A DNA stretch of 52,720 nt from Candidatus Aminicenantota bacterium (GTDB lineage: Bacteria > Acidobacteriota > Aminicenantia > Aminicenantales > JAFGAV01): the NCBI GenBank assembly GCA_016933515.1, contig JAFGAV010000005.1, positions 1 through 52,720 of the forward strand. The letters are read 5' to 3'. The notes beneath the pieces are model-generated. The model saw only the letters and a list, made by a program, of their open reading frames with translations. It searched no databases and had not been told where the DNA came from. Both the position numbers and the translations under genes were made by a program. This document shows positions 1 to 9,644 of this stretch, piece after piece; within the stretch, counting starts at the first letter, position 1; every line of letters begins with the position of its first letter.

Positions 1-497
1 CCGGCCTCGATCTCGAGGATGGGCTTGTTGGTGTCCACGAGGTCGCCGGCCGAGGCGTGGACCTTTTTCACCGTACCGTCGCCGGGAGACTTGAGCTCGT
101 TCTCCATCTTCATGGCTTCGACCACGGCCAGGGTCTGGTTCCTGTGGACCTGATCGCCCTCGGCCACGACGACCTTGATGACCTTGCCGGGCATGGGCGA
201 GGCGATGCGCCACAGGCCTTCGCTCGCTCCGTCGTCCGCCCCGCGTCCCCGGACGTCCTCGGCTGGCTCCCGAACCTCGAACAGCTCCCCGTCCACCCAA
301 ATGAGGAGCCTGTCTTTGTCCCGGGCGTGGTGCACCTCATGAGAACGGCCGTTGAGAAGAACGGACAGGCCGTTATCCGAAACGCGGCGAATGTCGATCG
401 CGATCGCGCCCTCCGGGCTGAGAATCTTGAACGCGTCCCGGCCCGCCTCGGCCTCGAGCGTTTCCCTGTCCCCGTCGATCAGAAATTCGAATTCCAT
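1..497 (-). CDS. Biotin carboxyl carrier protein (biotinyl-domain subunit of acyl-CoA carboxylase), 3' end runs off window
   Basis: Reverse-strand translation from ATG at 497 (MEFEFLIDGDRETLEAE...) ends in the biotinyl motif VVEAMKMENELKSPGDGTVKKVHASAGDLVDTNKPILEIEA; directly downstream of biotin carboxylase. Confidence 0.9.
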   Translation of the reverse strand, partial: MEFEFLIDGDRETLEAEAGRDAFKILSPEGAIAIDIRRVSDNGLSVLLNGRSHEVHHARDKDRLLIWVDGELFEVREPAEDVRGRGADDGASEGLWRIASPMPGKVIKVVVAEGDQVHRNQTLAVVEAMKMENELKSPGDGTVKKVHASAGDLVDTNKPILEIEA

Positions 498-503
498 GGC
501 TCG

Positions 504-2024
504 TCACTCCCCCTGCCGCCATCGTCCGATCGTTTTCCAGGGCGAATACGCTTCCCGCGCTCCCGCGGCCCCGGGACGGGTCGCGGGTTTGCGGTCCAGG
601 GCGAGATAGGCCGCCGCAGCCAGAGCCAGCCTCCGCTTCTCCCCGTCCTTGGCGCCTTCGACCCAGCCATCCATGTGCTCCTTGATGAATCCCGTGGTCG
701 CCATGCCGTCCCGGAACACCCGATGCCGGACGACGTCCTTGAGGAAAGCAATCGGCGTGCGGATCCCGAGGAGCACGTAGTCGTCGAGCGCGGCCAGCAT
801 CCGGCGACAAGCCGCTTCTCTGTCCTCGGCCCAGACGATGAGTTTGGCCAGGATGGGGTCGTAGTGAATGGGCACGTCCCAGCCGCTGAAGATGCCGCAA
901 TCGTGCCTCACGCCCGGGCCGGAGGGCTCTCTCAGAAAAAGGATGCGCCCCGGCGAAGGCAGAAACCGGTTGGCCGCGTCCTCGGCGTAGATGCGGCACT
1001 CGATGGCGTGCCCGCGCTGCCTGAGTTCTTCCTGCCGGAGCGAAAGTTTGCGGCCCGAGGCGACGAGGATTTGCTGGTGAACGAGGTCCACTCCGGTCAC
1101 CGCTTCGGTCACCGGATGCTCGACCTGGAGCCGGGCGTTGACTTCGAGAAAATAGAAATTCTTGTCCCGGTCGAGAAGGAACTCGACCGTTCCGGCGTTG
1201 TTGTATCCGGCCGTCATCATGACCTTGCGCGCCGTCTCGCCCATCCGCGCCCGAAGCTTCGGGTCGAGCGCGGGCGAGGGCGATTCCTCGATGATTTTCT
1301 GATGCCGCCGCTGGATCGAGCATTCCCGCTCGAAAAGATGGACCGTTTTCCCGAAGTTGTCGGCCAGGACCTGGAACTCCACGTGCCGCGGCTCCTCGAT
1401 GCATTTTTCCAGGTAGACGGAATCGTCGCCGAAAGCCGCTTTGGCCTCGCGTCTGCCCGCCTCGAGCGCCGGCCGGAGCTCGTCCTCGGAACCGACGATT
1501 CTCATGCCTTTTCCGCCGCCGCCGGCCGAGGCTTTGACCATGACCGGATAGCCGATCGTTTCCGCCTGGGAGACGCACGTCTCGTCGTCGGCGGCCGCGC
1601 TCTTCATCCCGGGGATGATGGGCACGCCCGCCTTCTCCATGGCCTGGCGGGCCCGGACTTTGTCGCCCACGAGCTCCAACGCCGCCGAGTTGGGGCCGAT
1701 GAAGACGACGCCTTCTTTCTCGCAACGCCGGCAAAAATCCGAATTCTCGGCCAGGAATCCGTAGCCGGGATGGATCGCCTGGCTCCCCGTGCTGCGGGCC
1801 GCCTCGAGGATGCGGTCCATGTTGAGGTAGCTCTCCAGGGAGGGCGCCGGACCGACAGGCACGGCCTCGTCGGCCATCCGGCAATGGAGGGCGGCGCGGT
1901 CGGCTTCGGAATAGACGGCCACGCTGCGGATGCCGAGCTCGCGGCAGGCGCGGATGATGCGCACGGCGATCTCTCCTCGGTTGGCGACCAGGATTTTGTC
2001 GAAAACCTTGCCTGCGGTCCTCAC
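504..2024 (-). CDS. Biotin carboxylase subunit of acyl-CoA carboxylase (AccC/MccA-like, lacks its own biotinyl domain)
   Basis: 506 aa, FDKILVANRGEIAVRIIRACRELGI..., KASAGGGGKGMR ATP-grasp motif, FLEVNARLQVEHPVTE; start overlaps stop of upstream ECH (ATGA). Confidence 0.95.
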   Translation of the reverse strand: MRTAGKVFDKILVANRGEIAVRIIRACRELGIRSVAVYSEADRAALHCRMADEAVPVGPAPSLESYLNMDRILEAARSTGSQAIHPGYGFLAENSDFCRRCEKEGVVFIGPNSAALELVGDKVRARQAMEKAGVPIIPGMKSAAADDETCVSQAETIGYPVMVKASAGGGGKGMRIVGSEDELRPALEAGRREAKAAFGDDSVYLEKCIEEPRHVEFQVLADNFGKTVHLFERECSIQRRHQKIIEESPSPALDPKLRARMGETARKVMMTAGYNNAGTVEFLLDRDKNFYFLEVNARLQVEHPVTEAVTGVDLVHQQILVASGRKLSLRQEELRQRGHAIECRIYAEDAANRFLPSPGRILFLREPSGPGVRHDCGIFSGWDVPIHYDPILAKLIVWAEDREAACRRMLAALDDYVLLGIRTPIAFLKDVVRHRVFRDGMATTGFIKEHMDGWVEGAKDGEKRRLALAAAAYLALDRKPATRPGAAGAREAYSPWKTIGRWRQGE

Positions 2025-2815
2025 GCATCCTCCGTCCAGCGGGGCGCTCTCTTTTCCAGGAAGGAGGCCATGCCCTCCTGACCCTCGGCGCTCACTCTCA
2101 AGCCGGCAATCATTCGGGCCGTATACTCCTGGACTTCCTCAAAACTCAACCGCGGCGTCGTTTGAATCAGCTCCTTGCACTTGGCCAGGGCTTCGGGCCC
2201 GGAGCCGAGAAGGAGCCTCACCATTCCGTCGACGGCTTCATCGAGCTTCTCCGCGGCCGCGACGCGGTTCACGAGCCCGATCTCGCGGGCTCGGGCCGCG
2301 CCGAACCGTTCGCCCGTCAGAAAATACTCCCGCGCCCGGCTCTCGCCGATCCGGCGCAGGACATAGGGCGAGATCGCGGCCGGAACGAGGCCGATCTTGA
2401 CCTCGCTCAGCCCGAAAACCGCCTCCTCGGAGGCGACGGCGATGTCGCAGGCCGAAAGGAATCCCGTGCCGCCGCCGATGGCCGACCCGTTCACCCGGGC
2501 GATCGTCGGGACGGGCAGGCTGTAGAGCCGGTAGAGGAAATCGGCGATGGCCCGGGACTCGTCCAGGTTCTGCTCGAAGGAATAGCGGATGACCTCGCGC
2601 ATCCAATTCAGGTCCGCCCCGGCGCAGAACGCCTTGCCCGCGCCCGTCAGGACGAGGACCCTCAGGCCGCGCTTTTTTTCGACATCGCCCAGGGCGCCCC
2701 GCAGATCCTCGATCATTCGGGAGTTGAACGCGTTTCGAAGGTCGGGCCTGTGGAGAACAAAGCGGACGACCGCCCCCTCGTCCTCGACACGGATCGTTTC
2801 ATACTCGGCGGCCAT
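2021..2815 (-). CDS. Enoyl-CoA hydratase/isomerase (candidate methylglutaconyl-CoA hydratase by context)
   Basis: 264 aa crotonase fold: VLTGAGKAFCAGADLNWM, RVNGSAIGGGTGFLSACDIAVASEEAVFGLSEVKIGLVPA. Confidence 0.92.
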   Translation of the reverse strand: MAAEYETIRVEDEGAVVRFVLHRPDLRNAFNSRMIEDLRGALGDVEKKRGLRVLVLTGAGKAFCAGADLNWMREVIRYSFEQNLDESRAIADFLYRLYSLPVPTIARVNGSAIGGGTGFLSACDIAVASEEAVFGLSEVKIGLVPAAISPYVLRRIGESRAREYFLTGERFGAARAREIGLVNRVAAAEKLDEAVDGMVRLLLGSGPEALAKCKELIQTTPRLSFEEVQEYTARMIAGLRVSAEGQEGMASFLEKRAPRWTEDA

Positions 2816-2818
2816 GGC

Positions 2819-4426
2819 CTACATCCGGAAAATGCCGACCTTGAAGTCGGGGATGGGCGCGTTGAGGCTCATGGCGATGCCCAGGGCCAGGGCCTGGCGC
2901 GTCTCGAGCGGCTCGAGGATGCCGTCGTCCCACAGCCGGGCCGAGCTGTAGTAGGGGCTGGCCTCCTCCTCGTACTTGTCGAGGATGGGCTTCATGAGCT
3001 TGGCCTTCTCCTCCTCGGTCATCTTGACCCCCTCTTCCTGGAGGCGCTTGATCTTGACCGTGAGGAGGACGTTGGCCGCCTGCTCCCCGCCCATGACGCT
3101 GATCCGGGCATTCGGCCACATCCACAGCAGGCGCGGCCCGTAAGCCCGTCCGCACATGGCGTAATTGCCCGCGCCGTAGGAGCCGCCGACGATGACCGTG
3201 AACTTAGGCACGTCGGCGTTGGCCACGGCATGGACGAGCTTGGCTCCATCCTTGGCGATGCCGCCGTGCTCGTACTGTTTGCCGACGATGAATCCGGTGA
3301 TGTTCTGAAGAAAGACGATGGGGATCTTGCGCATGGCGCACAGCGTGACGAAGTGGGCGCCCTTGACCGAGCTCTCGGAGAAGAGAACGCCGTTGTTGGC
3401 CAGAATGCCGACCGGATAGCCCATGATCCGGGCGAATCCGCACACGATCGTCGGGCCGTAGAGCTCCTTGAACTCCTGGAAGCGGCTCCCGTCCGTCAGG
3501 CGGGCGATGACCTCCTTGATGTTGAACGCCTTGCGCAGGTCCCGGGGGACGATGCCGTAGAGCTCCTGGGGATCGTAGTAGGGATCCTCCGGCTCGGCCG
3601 TGTCCAGCGCGAACCTCGGCGGCCGATCGAGCGTCTCGACGATGTTGCGCGTGATGGCCAGGGCGTGCTCGTCGTCGAGGGCGTAATGGTCCGCGACTCC
3701 CGAGATGCGGCAGTGAACGTCTGCGCCGCCCAGATCCTCGTCGCTGACCTCCTCGCCCGTCGCCGCCTTGACGAGCGGCGGGCCGCCGATGAAGATCGTC
3801 CCCTGCTTTCGGACGATGACGGTCTCATCCGACATGGCCGGAACGTAGGCGCCGCCGGCCGTGCACGATCCCAAGACCGCGCAGATCTGCGGGATGCCCA
3901 GGGCGGAGAGCCTCGCCTGATTGAAAAAAATCCTGCCGAAGTGCTCTTTATCGGGGAATGTGCCCGACTGAAAGGGCAGGAAAATCCCGCCCGAGTCCAC
4001 GAGATAGATGCACGGCAGCCGATTCTCGAGGGCCACTTCCTGAGCGCGGATGTGCTTTTTTATGGTCATGGGAAAGTAGGTCCCGCCCTTGACCGTCGCG
4101 TCGTTGGCCACGACAAGAACCTCCCGGCCGTGGACGAGGCCCACGCCCGTGACCATCGAGGCCGCGGGGGCTTCGTTGTCGTACATGCCCCAGGCGGCCA
4201 GAGGGCTAAGCTCGAGAAAGGGCGTGTTCTTGTCGAACAGCTTGTCCAGGCGCTCCCGGGCGAGGAGTTTCTTTCGCGATTTGTGGAGCTGCCGGTATTT
4301 CTCCGGCCCGCCCAGCTTGATCTCGGCCAGGCGCCGCCTGTATTCCTCGACCGTCCTCCGCATGGCCTCGGCGTTCTCCTGGAACTCCGGGCTCTTGGTG
4401 TCGACCTGGCTCTCGATCCTGAACAC
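2819..4426 (-). CDS. Acyl-CoA carboxylase carboxyltransferase subunit, methylcrotonyl-CoA carboxylase beta type
   Basis: 535 aa; [70 protein letters not shown], typical of MCC beta. Confidence 0.92.
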   Translation of the reverse strand: MFRIESQVDTKSPEFQENAEAMRRTVEEYRRRLAEIKLGGPEKYRQLHKSRKKLLARERLDKLFDKNTPFLELSPLAAWGMYDNEAPAASMVTGVGLVHGREVLVVANDATVKGGTYFPMTIKKHIRAQEVALENRLPCIYLVDSGGIFLPFQSGTFPDKEHFGRIFFNQARLSALGIPQICAVLGSCTAGGAYVPAMSDETVIVRKQGTIFIGGPPLVKAATGEEVSDEDLGGADVHCRISGVADHYALDDEHALAITRNIVETLDRPPRFALDTAEPEDPYYDPQELYGIVPRDLRKAFNIKEVIARLTDGSRFQEFKELYGPTIVCGFARIMGYPVGILANNGVLFSESSVKGAHFVTLCAMRKIPIVFLQNITGFIVGKQYEHGGIAKDGAKLVHAVANADVPKFTVIVGGSYGAGNYAMCGRAYGPRLLWMWPNARISVMGGEQAANVLLTVKIKRLQEEGVKMTEEEKAKLMKPILDKYEEEASPYYSSARLWDDGILEPLETRQALALGIAMSLNAPIPDFKVGIFRM

Positions 4427-4447
4427 GGCCGCCTCCTTCTTCCGTCC

Positions 4448-4840
4448 TCAGGCGGGGACGAACTTGTATCCGTAGGCGATCACGCCCGCCGGGCCGTCGT
4501 CGGAGACTCGGCGGAATTCGGTCTTGACCTGAAGACCGACTTGAAGACGATCGAATTCGATGTCCACGATCTGGGCGGTCACCCGCACGCCGTTTTCGAG
4601 CTCGACGATGCCCACGGCGTATGGGGCCTGGTCGGCGAAAGGCTGCGGCGGGACGCGGATGACGGTGTAGGTCAAGAGCTTGCCCTGATCGGGCAGGACG
4701 ACGGTATCGAATTCGCGTCCTCGGCAGCGCGGGCAAATGACTCGCGGAGGAAAGGCGACGAATCCGCAATTTTTGCAACGGCCGGCTTCGAACCGATAGC
4801 GCTGCGGCGTTTCTCTCCAGTTGCGCGAAGGTGTCGGCAT
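4448..4840 (-). CDS. DUF35 / OB-fold Zn-ribbon acyl-CoA-associated protein
   Basis: 130 aa; N-terminal CKNCGFVAFPPRVICPRC zinc ribbon followed by OB-like region; next to thiolase. Confidence 0.88.
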   Translation of the reverse strand: MPTPSRNWRETPQRYRFEAGRCKNCGFVAFPPRVICPRCRGREFDTVVLPDQGKLLTYTVIRVPPQPFADQAPYAVGIVELENGVRVTAQIVDIEFDRLQVGLQVKTEFRRVSDDGPAGVIAYGYKFVPA

Positions 4841-4853
4841 CGTTTGTCTCCTT

Positions 4854-6008
4854 TTACATCTTTTCCAAGATGTGGACCACGGAGCTTCCTCCCGAACCCC
4901 CCATGTTCTGGGCCAGGCCCACCCGCGCGTCCTTCACCTGGCGCGGACCCGCCTCGCCGCGGAGCTGCTTGACGAGTTCCACGATCTGGGCCACTCCCGT
5001 GGCGCCCACGGGATGGCCCTTGGATTTGAGCCCGCCGCTCACGTTCACCGGAATCTTTCCTCCCAACCGGGTCAAGCCCTGTTCCACGGCTTCTCCGCCC
5101 CGCCCCTTGGGAAACAGACCCAGAGCTTCGGTGACGCAGATCTCGGCGATCGTGAAACAGTCGTGAACCTCGGCCAGGCTCAGGTCGGAGGGCTTCCGGC
5201 CGGACATCTTATAAGCCTGCTCCGCCGCCTTTTCGACGGCGTCGAGAGAGGTGATGTCCCGGCGGTCGCTCAAAGCGATCGTGTCCGTGGCATGGCCCAC
5301 GCCCGTGATCTTGACCATGGGTTTTTTCAATGTCTTCGCCCATTCGACCGGGGCCAAAACGACCGCCGCCGCGCCGTCCGTGATCGGAGAGCAATCCAGG
5401 ATGCGCAGGGGATCGGCGATGAGCACCGACTTCAGGACCGTGTCGACCGTGATCTTGAAAGGAAACTGAGCCAAGGGATTGAGCGAGCCGTGCTCATGGT
5501 TTTTGACCGCCACCATGGCCAGCTGCTCGCGCGTCGTCCCGTATGTCTCCATGTGCGCCCGGGCGATCAAGGCGTACAGGCCGGGGAAGGTGACGCCGTG
5601 GAAGCATTCATACTCCTGATCGGCGGCCGTTCCCAGGGCGTAAGTGGCTTCGCTGCCGTTGACGTCGGTCATCTTCTCCACGCCGCCCACGAGAACGATG
5701 TCGCTCACGCCCGAGGCGACTTCGAGGAATCCCAGTTTGAAGGCCAGCCCGCCCGAGGCGCAGGCCGACTCGACCCGCACTGCTGGGATCGGGCCGTAGC
5801 CCAAATAGTCGGCCAACAAAGAGGCCAGATGCTCCTGGCCGACGAACACGCCCGAGGACATCGAGCCCACGAACATCGAATCGACCTTGTCCACGCCGGC
5901 GTCCTGGATGGCGAGCAGGGCCGATTCGACGAAATTCGTCCGCAGCGACTTGTCCCAGAGCTCTCCCCAGGGCGTCATGCCCACGCCGATGACGGCTACG
6001 TCTCTCAT
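4854..6008 (-). CDS. Thiolase (archaeal-type acetyl-CoA C-acetyltransferase)
   Basis: 384 aa; [15 protein letters not shown] (Cys nucleophile), [36 protein letters not shown]. Confidence 0.92.
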   Translation of the reverse strand: MRDVAVIGVGMTPWGELWDKSLRTNFVESALLAIQDAGVDKVDSMFVGSMSSGVFVGQEHLASLLADYLGYGPIPAVRVESACASGGLAFKLGFLEVASGVSDIVLVGGVEKMTDVNGSEATYALGTAADQEYECFHGVTFPGLYALIARAHMETYGTTREQLAMVAVKNHEHGSLNPLAQFPFKITVDTVLKSVLIADPLRILDCSPITDGAAAVVLAPVEWAKTLKKPMVKITGVGHATDTIALSDRRDITSLDAVEKAAEQAYKMSGRKPSDLSLAEVHDCFTIAEICVTEALGLFPKGRGGEAVEQGLTRLGGKIPVNVSGGLKSKGHPVGATGVAQIVELVKQLRGEAGPRQVKDARVGLAQNMGGSGGSSVVHILEKM

Positions 6009-6018
6009 CTTCGTCCTC

Positions 6019-7065
6019 CTACTCGGCCTTCCGAATCTTGTGCCGGAACTTGGCGTACTCGCCGTATTCGAGGTAGCGTTTGTTCGCGTTGAGCAGGTCG
6101 CGCGTTCGGGGGGCGAGGTCCCGGACTTCGTCCAGGCGCGACGTCGTCCTGAGAACGAACGCGTCCGATCCCGCGCCCGAGCCGTAGCTCACGAGCAGGA
6201 TTCTGTCACCCGGCCGGGCGATGTCGAGGGTCGCCGTCAGGCCCAGCGGCGAGGAGCCGGAATACGTGTTGCCCAGCAGCGGGACGAGCCAGCCGGGCTC
6301 GATCTGGGATTTCTTGAAACCGAGCATCTCTCCCGCCCGGAGCGGGAACTTTCCGTTGGGCTGGTGAAAGACGACGTAGGCGAAATCCTCGGGTTTCATC
6401 CCCGTCTGCTTCAGGATGCCGCGCGCCGCGCCGGTGATGTGCTTGAAATAGGCCGGGTCTCCGGTGAAGCGGCCGCCGTGCTGGGGATAGTACTGGTATT
6501 CCCGACGCCAAAAGTCCGGAGTATCGGTGGTGAAGGAATAAGTGGCCAGGACCTCGACCACGATGTTCTCGCGGCCGAAGATGAAGGCCGCCGCTCCGGC
6601 CGCGGCGCTGTACTCCAGCGCGTCGCCGGGAGCGCCCTGCGAGGTGTCGGCGCCCACTCCCAGGCCGTAGGTGATGAGCCCGGCCTTGACCAGCCCGAAG
6701 GCAACGAACATGCCTTCCGTTCCGGCCTTGCAGGCGAACTCGAAATCGGCGGTGCGAACGTCGGGAGTCGCCCCCAGGGCTTCGGCCAGGACCGTTCCCG
6801 AAGGCTTGACGGCGTAAGGGTGCGATTCCGAACCGATGTACACGGCCCCGATCAGGCGGGGATCGATTTTCGCCCGCCGCAGGGCGTTCCGCGAGGCCTC
6901 GACCGACATGGTGATCGTGTCCTGATCGGGCGAGGGAACGGATTTTTCTTCGAGAATGAGTCCCTTTTTGTAGCTGGGCGCGTCCGCTCCCCAAACCTTG
7001 GCGATCTCCTCGACCTTGATGCGGTTGCGGGGGATGTAGGCGCCGTAGCCGACGATGCCTTCCAT
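6019..7065 (-). CDS. Hydroxymethylglutaryl-CoA synthase, archaeal type
   Basis: ATG at 7065 preceded by [32 protein letters not shown]..., [33 protein letters not shown] track extends to 7182 but 7065 has the Shine-Dalgarno. Confidence 0.92.
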   Translation of the reverse strand: MEGIVGYGAYIPRNRIKVEEIAKVWGADAPSYKKGLILEEKSVPSPDQDTITMSVEASRNALRRAKIDPRLIGAVYIGSESHPYAVKPSGTVLAEALGATPDVRTADFEFACKAGTEGMFVAFGLVKAGLITYGLGVGADTSQGAPGDALEYSAAAGAAAFIFGRENIVVEVLATYSFTTDTPDFWRREYQYYPQHGGRFTGDPAYFKHITGAARGILKQTGMKPEDFAYVVFHQPNGKFPLRAGEMLGFKKSQIEPGWLVPLLGNTYSGSSPLGLTATLDIARPGDRILLVSYGSGAGSDAFVLRTTSRLDEVRDLAPRTRDLLNANKRYLEYGEYAKFRHKIRKAE

Positions 7066-7194
7066 GGAGCCTCCTTTCCGTCGATGTGAAAAAAGACGGG
7101 CCGTGTCGTCCGGACCCGCGTATCCAAAAAAGTTCAATCCAATTTTCGGGCCTATGCTGTCATATCCGGAGAGGCAAGTCAAGAAGACGGCGGT

Positions 7195-8616
7195 TCACCG
7201 AAGCTTGAGAGTGCCGCCCGTTGTTTCATTCAGGCCGGCGGAGACAAGGAACGGATCGGATTCCCATCCCCGACCGTCGTAATAGAGAACCTGGACCGCC
7301 AAACCGAGGGTGAACGACACTTCGTCCAGTTCGCCGCCCGCGATCCGGCCTTCGGCTTGATACCGGTTGAATTTGCTGCGGAAGCCGTCGCTCAAACGAA
7401 CGGCCGTCAGCTGCCCTTGGCCGTCGATTTCATAGCAGATGTTCGAGGCTCCCGTCCAGAGGGCCATATGCCCGTTCTGTAGAATCTGGATTCCCCTGAT
7501 GACGTCCCCCGCGGGATCTTCGATCTTATCGACGGCCGTTCTCGGAAAAAGAACATAACGTCTTTCCCCGCCTTCCGCGAACGTGTTGTTCCGGTAAGAT
7601 TCGGACATTTGGGGGGAGCCTCCGCGGACGTTCGCCGAGTCGAGGATGACCAGGCACGGCTTGCGGTACTCGTTGTTCTTTCCTCCGAAAACGAGCTCCT
7701 TGCGGCCGTCCCCGTCGAGGTCCACGGCCTCGAACCGGCTGAGACGGCCGGCATGCCAGTATTCCCCCACGACTCTTCCCTCCGCGTTCAGGACCGCGAC
7801 CTGAGTCGGAAAAAAGGGAATCTGATTGGAAACGGTGATGATCTCCGCGCGGCCGTCTCCCTCGAGGTCGCAGACATCGAGCACCTCGACATAGTAATCG
7901 TTGGAGTACGTCCTGCATCCATACGCCATTTCGCGTCCGGGCTCGAACGTCCACAGCCGCCGCCCGCGGTGATCGAAACAGACGAGGGGCCCCATGTCCA
8001 ACGGTTCTTCGGACTGGGCGGCGAAAACCACTTCCGGACGTCCGTCGCTGTTGATGTCGCGGATAACCAGAAAGGGGTATTCTTTGTCGAAGAGATGCGG
8101 GTCCAGCACCGGATAGGGAAAGCGCCGACGGTAGAAATCTTCGCCCCGGAGTTTCTTCACTCCGGTGTCGTAACTCCAAAGCTCCCGCCCCCCTTTGTCC
8201 AAGATCACGAGCGTCGAGCCCCGGATCTTGAAGTCCGCCGGTCCGTCGGACCGATCAAAAAGAACAAAAATCGCCAAGGACAGCACCCCGGCCGCCGCGG
8301 CGACAAAAAACGGCGTTTGCATCCTCTTGAACGCTCTTGCCGCCTGCCTTGCCGTGCGTCCCCCTCGTTCCCGCCTCTTCTGCGGCTCCGGGTCTTCCGG
8401 CGAGGGTTGCCCTTTCCTTTCGGCCAACCACCGATCGAGGTCTCCGGCATAGGCGAAAACGCGGGAGCGCTTGGATTTCGGATCGATTCTGTGAACGGGC
8501 AGACCGAGATTCTTCTCCCACCGCAAGCAAGTTCTCTCATCCCAGCCGAGATACTCGGCGATCTCCTTCCATGACGAGAGGCGCCTTTCCGTCTTGTCCG
8601 GGAGTGTCATTTGCAT
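7195..8616 (-). CDS. Membrane-anchored HTH protein with FG-GAP/VCBS-like repeats
   Basis: N-terminal RRLSSWKEIAEYLGWDERTCLRWEKNLGLPVHRI (MerR/excisionase-like HTH), TM segment TPFFVAAAAGVLSLAIFVLF, then DINSDGRPEVVF, DLEGDGRAEIITV, DLDGDGRKELVFGG. Start is at ATG 8616 or 8610; the listed TTG at 8649 is the -35 box. Confidence 0.85.
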   Translation of the reverse strand: MQMTLPDKTERRLSSWKEIAEYLGWDERTCLRWEKNLGLPVHRIDPKSKRSRVFAYAGDLDRWLAERKGQPSPEDPEPQKRRERGGRTARQAARAFKRMQTPFFVAAAAGVLSLAIFVLFDRSDGPADFKIRGSTLVILDKGGRELWSYDTGVKKLRGEDFYRRRFPYPVLDPHLFDKEYPFLVIRDINSDGRPEVVFAAQSEEPLDMGPLVCFDHRGRRLWTFEPGREMAYGCRTYSNDYYVEVLDVCDLEGDGRAEIITVSNQIPFFPTQVAVLNAEGRVVGEYWHAGRLSRFEAVDLDGDGRKELVFGGKNNEYRKPCLVILDSANVRGGSPQMSESYRNNTFAEGGERRYVLFPRTAVDKIEDPAGDVIRGIQILQNGHMALWTGASNICYEIDGQGQLTAVRLSDGFRSKFNRYQAEGRIAGGELDEVSFTLGLAVQVLYYDGRGWESDPFLVSAGLNETTGGTLKLR

Positions 8617-8620
8617 ATCT

Positions 8621-8649
8621 TTTATAATCAATTTTCGCCGGGCCGTCAA
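8621..8649 (-). promoter_or_regulatory. Sigma70-type promoter for HTH/FG-GAP gene
   Basis: Reverse strand TTGACG - 17 nt - TATAAA. Confidence 0.65.
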
Positions 8650-9038
8650 GAAACCTCGATACGCAACCTGGAAACCGACAAAAAGCGACAGAATCGGAAA
8701 AGAAACGACAATCCGGCGGAAAGCCTTGCTTCCGCTTCGTTCGCGGCTTAATGTGAGGATGGGGAAAAACCCCGGCTCGATACGGACTCAAAGAGGCGGT
8801 GAGGGGGCCGGGGTGATGGGGACGTGGGGGCCGAAGCCCCGTTGAAGGAAAGCCGGGAAGCATCGGAACCTCCGGAAGAGAAAGGGGTTTTCTCCGGCCG
8901 GAGGGCGGGCTTCCCGCTCTTGGATCCGGATGTCCTCCGGACTACAATAAGGCCGGAGCTGTTCCCGGTGTTCCGTCCACGCGCGCCTCGGCCTTTCACA
9001 GGGGTTGTGATCCGCCCCGTAAAATTTTTCCTGCCCAG

Positions 9039-9064
9039 GGAACTCTCGGTCCCTTCCGCTCGTC
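9039..9064 (+). promoter_or_regulatory. Candidate ECF-sigma promoter
   Basis: GGAAC - 17 nt - CGTC, 17 nt upstream of sigma factor GTG start. Confidence 0.4.
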
Positions 9065-9080
9065 TATCGGAGTGTATTGA

Positions 9081-9644
9081 GTGGAAGTGAAAGAGATCAT
9101 CAACGGATGCCTGGAGGACCGCCCGGGAGCGTGGACGATGCTCGTTCAATCGTACGCCGAAAAAATCTTCAACACGGCCTATCAGTTCACCGGGAACCGC
9201 GCCGAAGCCGAAGACCAAACCCAGGAGATTTTCCTCAAAGTCTTCCATTCCCTGCGCACGTTCGACAAGGAGAGAAATTTCGACGCCTGGCTGTTGACCA
9301 TGGCCAAGAATCATCTCATCGACGCCTACCGGCGGACGCGGTGGGAAAAAAGGAACCGGGACGACTTCGAGGAGGCCGTCTCCAGGACGGCGGGGCCGTT
9401 TTCGAATCCCGAGGACAGCCTGGCCTCCCGACAGGACCGCGCCCTCCTTTGGAAAGGCTTAAACGGTCTTCCGCCGGACATGCGGATGGCCGTCATTCTC
9501 AAGGACATCCAGGGCAAAGCCTATGAGGATGTGGCGGAGATCATGAAACTTCCGGTGGGAACGGTCAAATCCCGGGTCAGCCGCGCCAAGCTCAGGCTGG
9601 CCGGACTTCTGCGCCGGGCCGAGGAACAGGGACATGCGCTGTAA
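9081..9644 (+). CDS. RNA polymerase ECF sigma factor
   Basis: 187 aa, GTG start; NRAEAEDQTQEIFLKVFHSL (sigma2), FDAWLLTMAKNHLID, LPVGTVKSRVSRAKLRL (sigma4). Confidence 0.95.
   Translation: MEVKEIINGCLEDRPGAWTMLVQSYAEKIFNTAYQFTGNRAEAEDQTQEIFLKVFHSLRTFDKERNFDAWLLTMAKNHLIDAYRRTRWEKRNRDDFEEAVSRTAGPFSNPEDSLASRQDRALLWKGLNGLPPDMRMAVILKDIQGKAYEDVAEIMKLPVGTVKSRVSRAKLRLAGLLRRAEEQGHAL

Noticed and set aside
57-2081. 674-aa plus-strand ORF
   Set aside because: Antisense shadow of biotin carboxylase/carrier genes; low-complexity R/D/H/V-rich composition with no family motifs, typical of high-GC antisense frames.
2162-4972. 936-aa plus-strand ORF
   Set aside because: Antisense to ECH, MCC-beta and DUF35 genes, which have clear family motifs.
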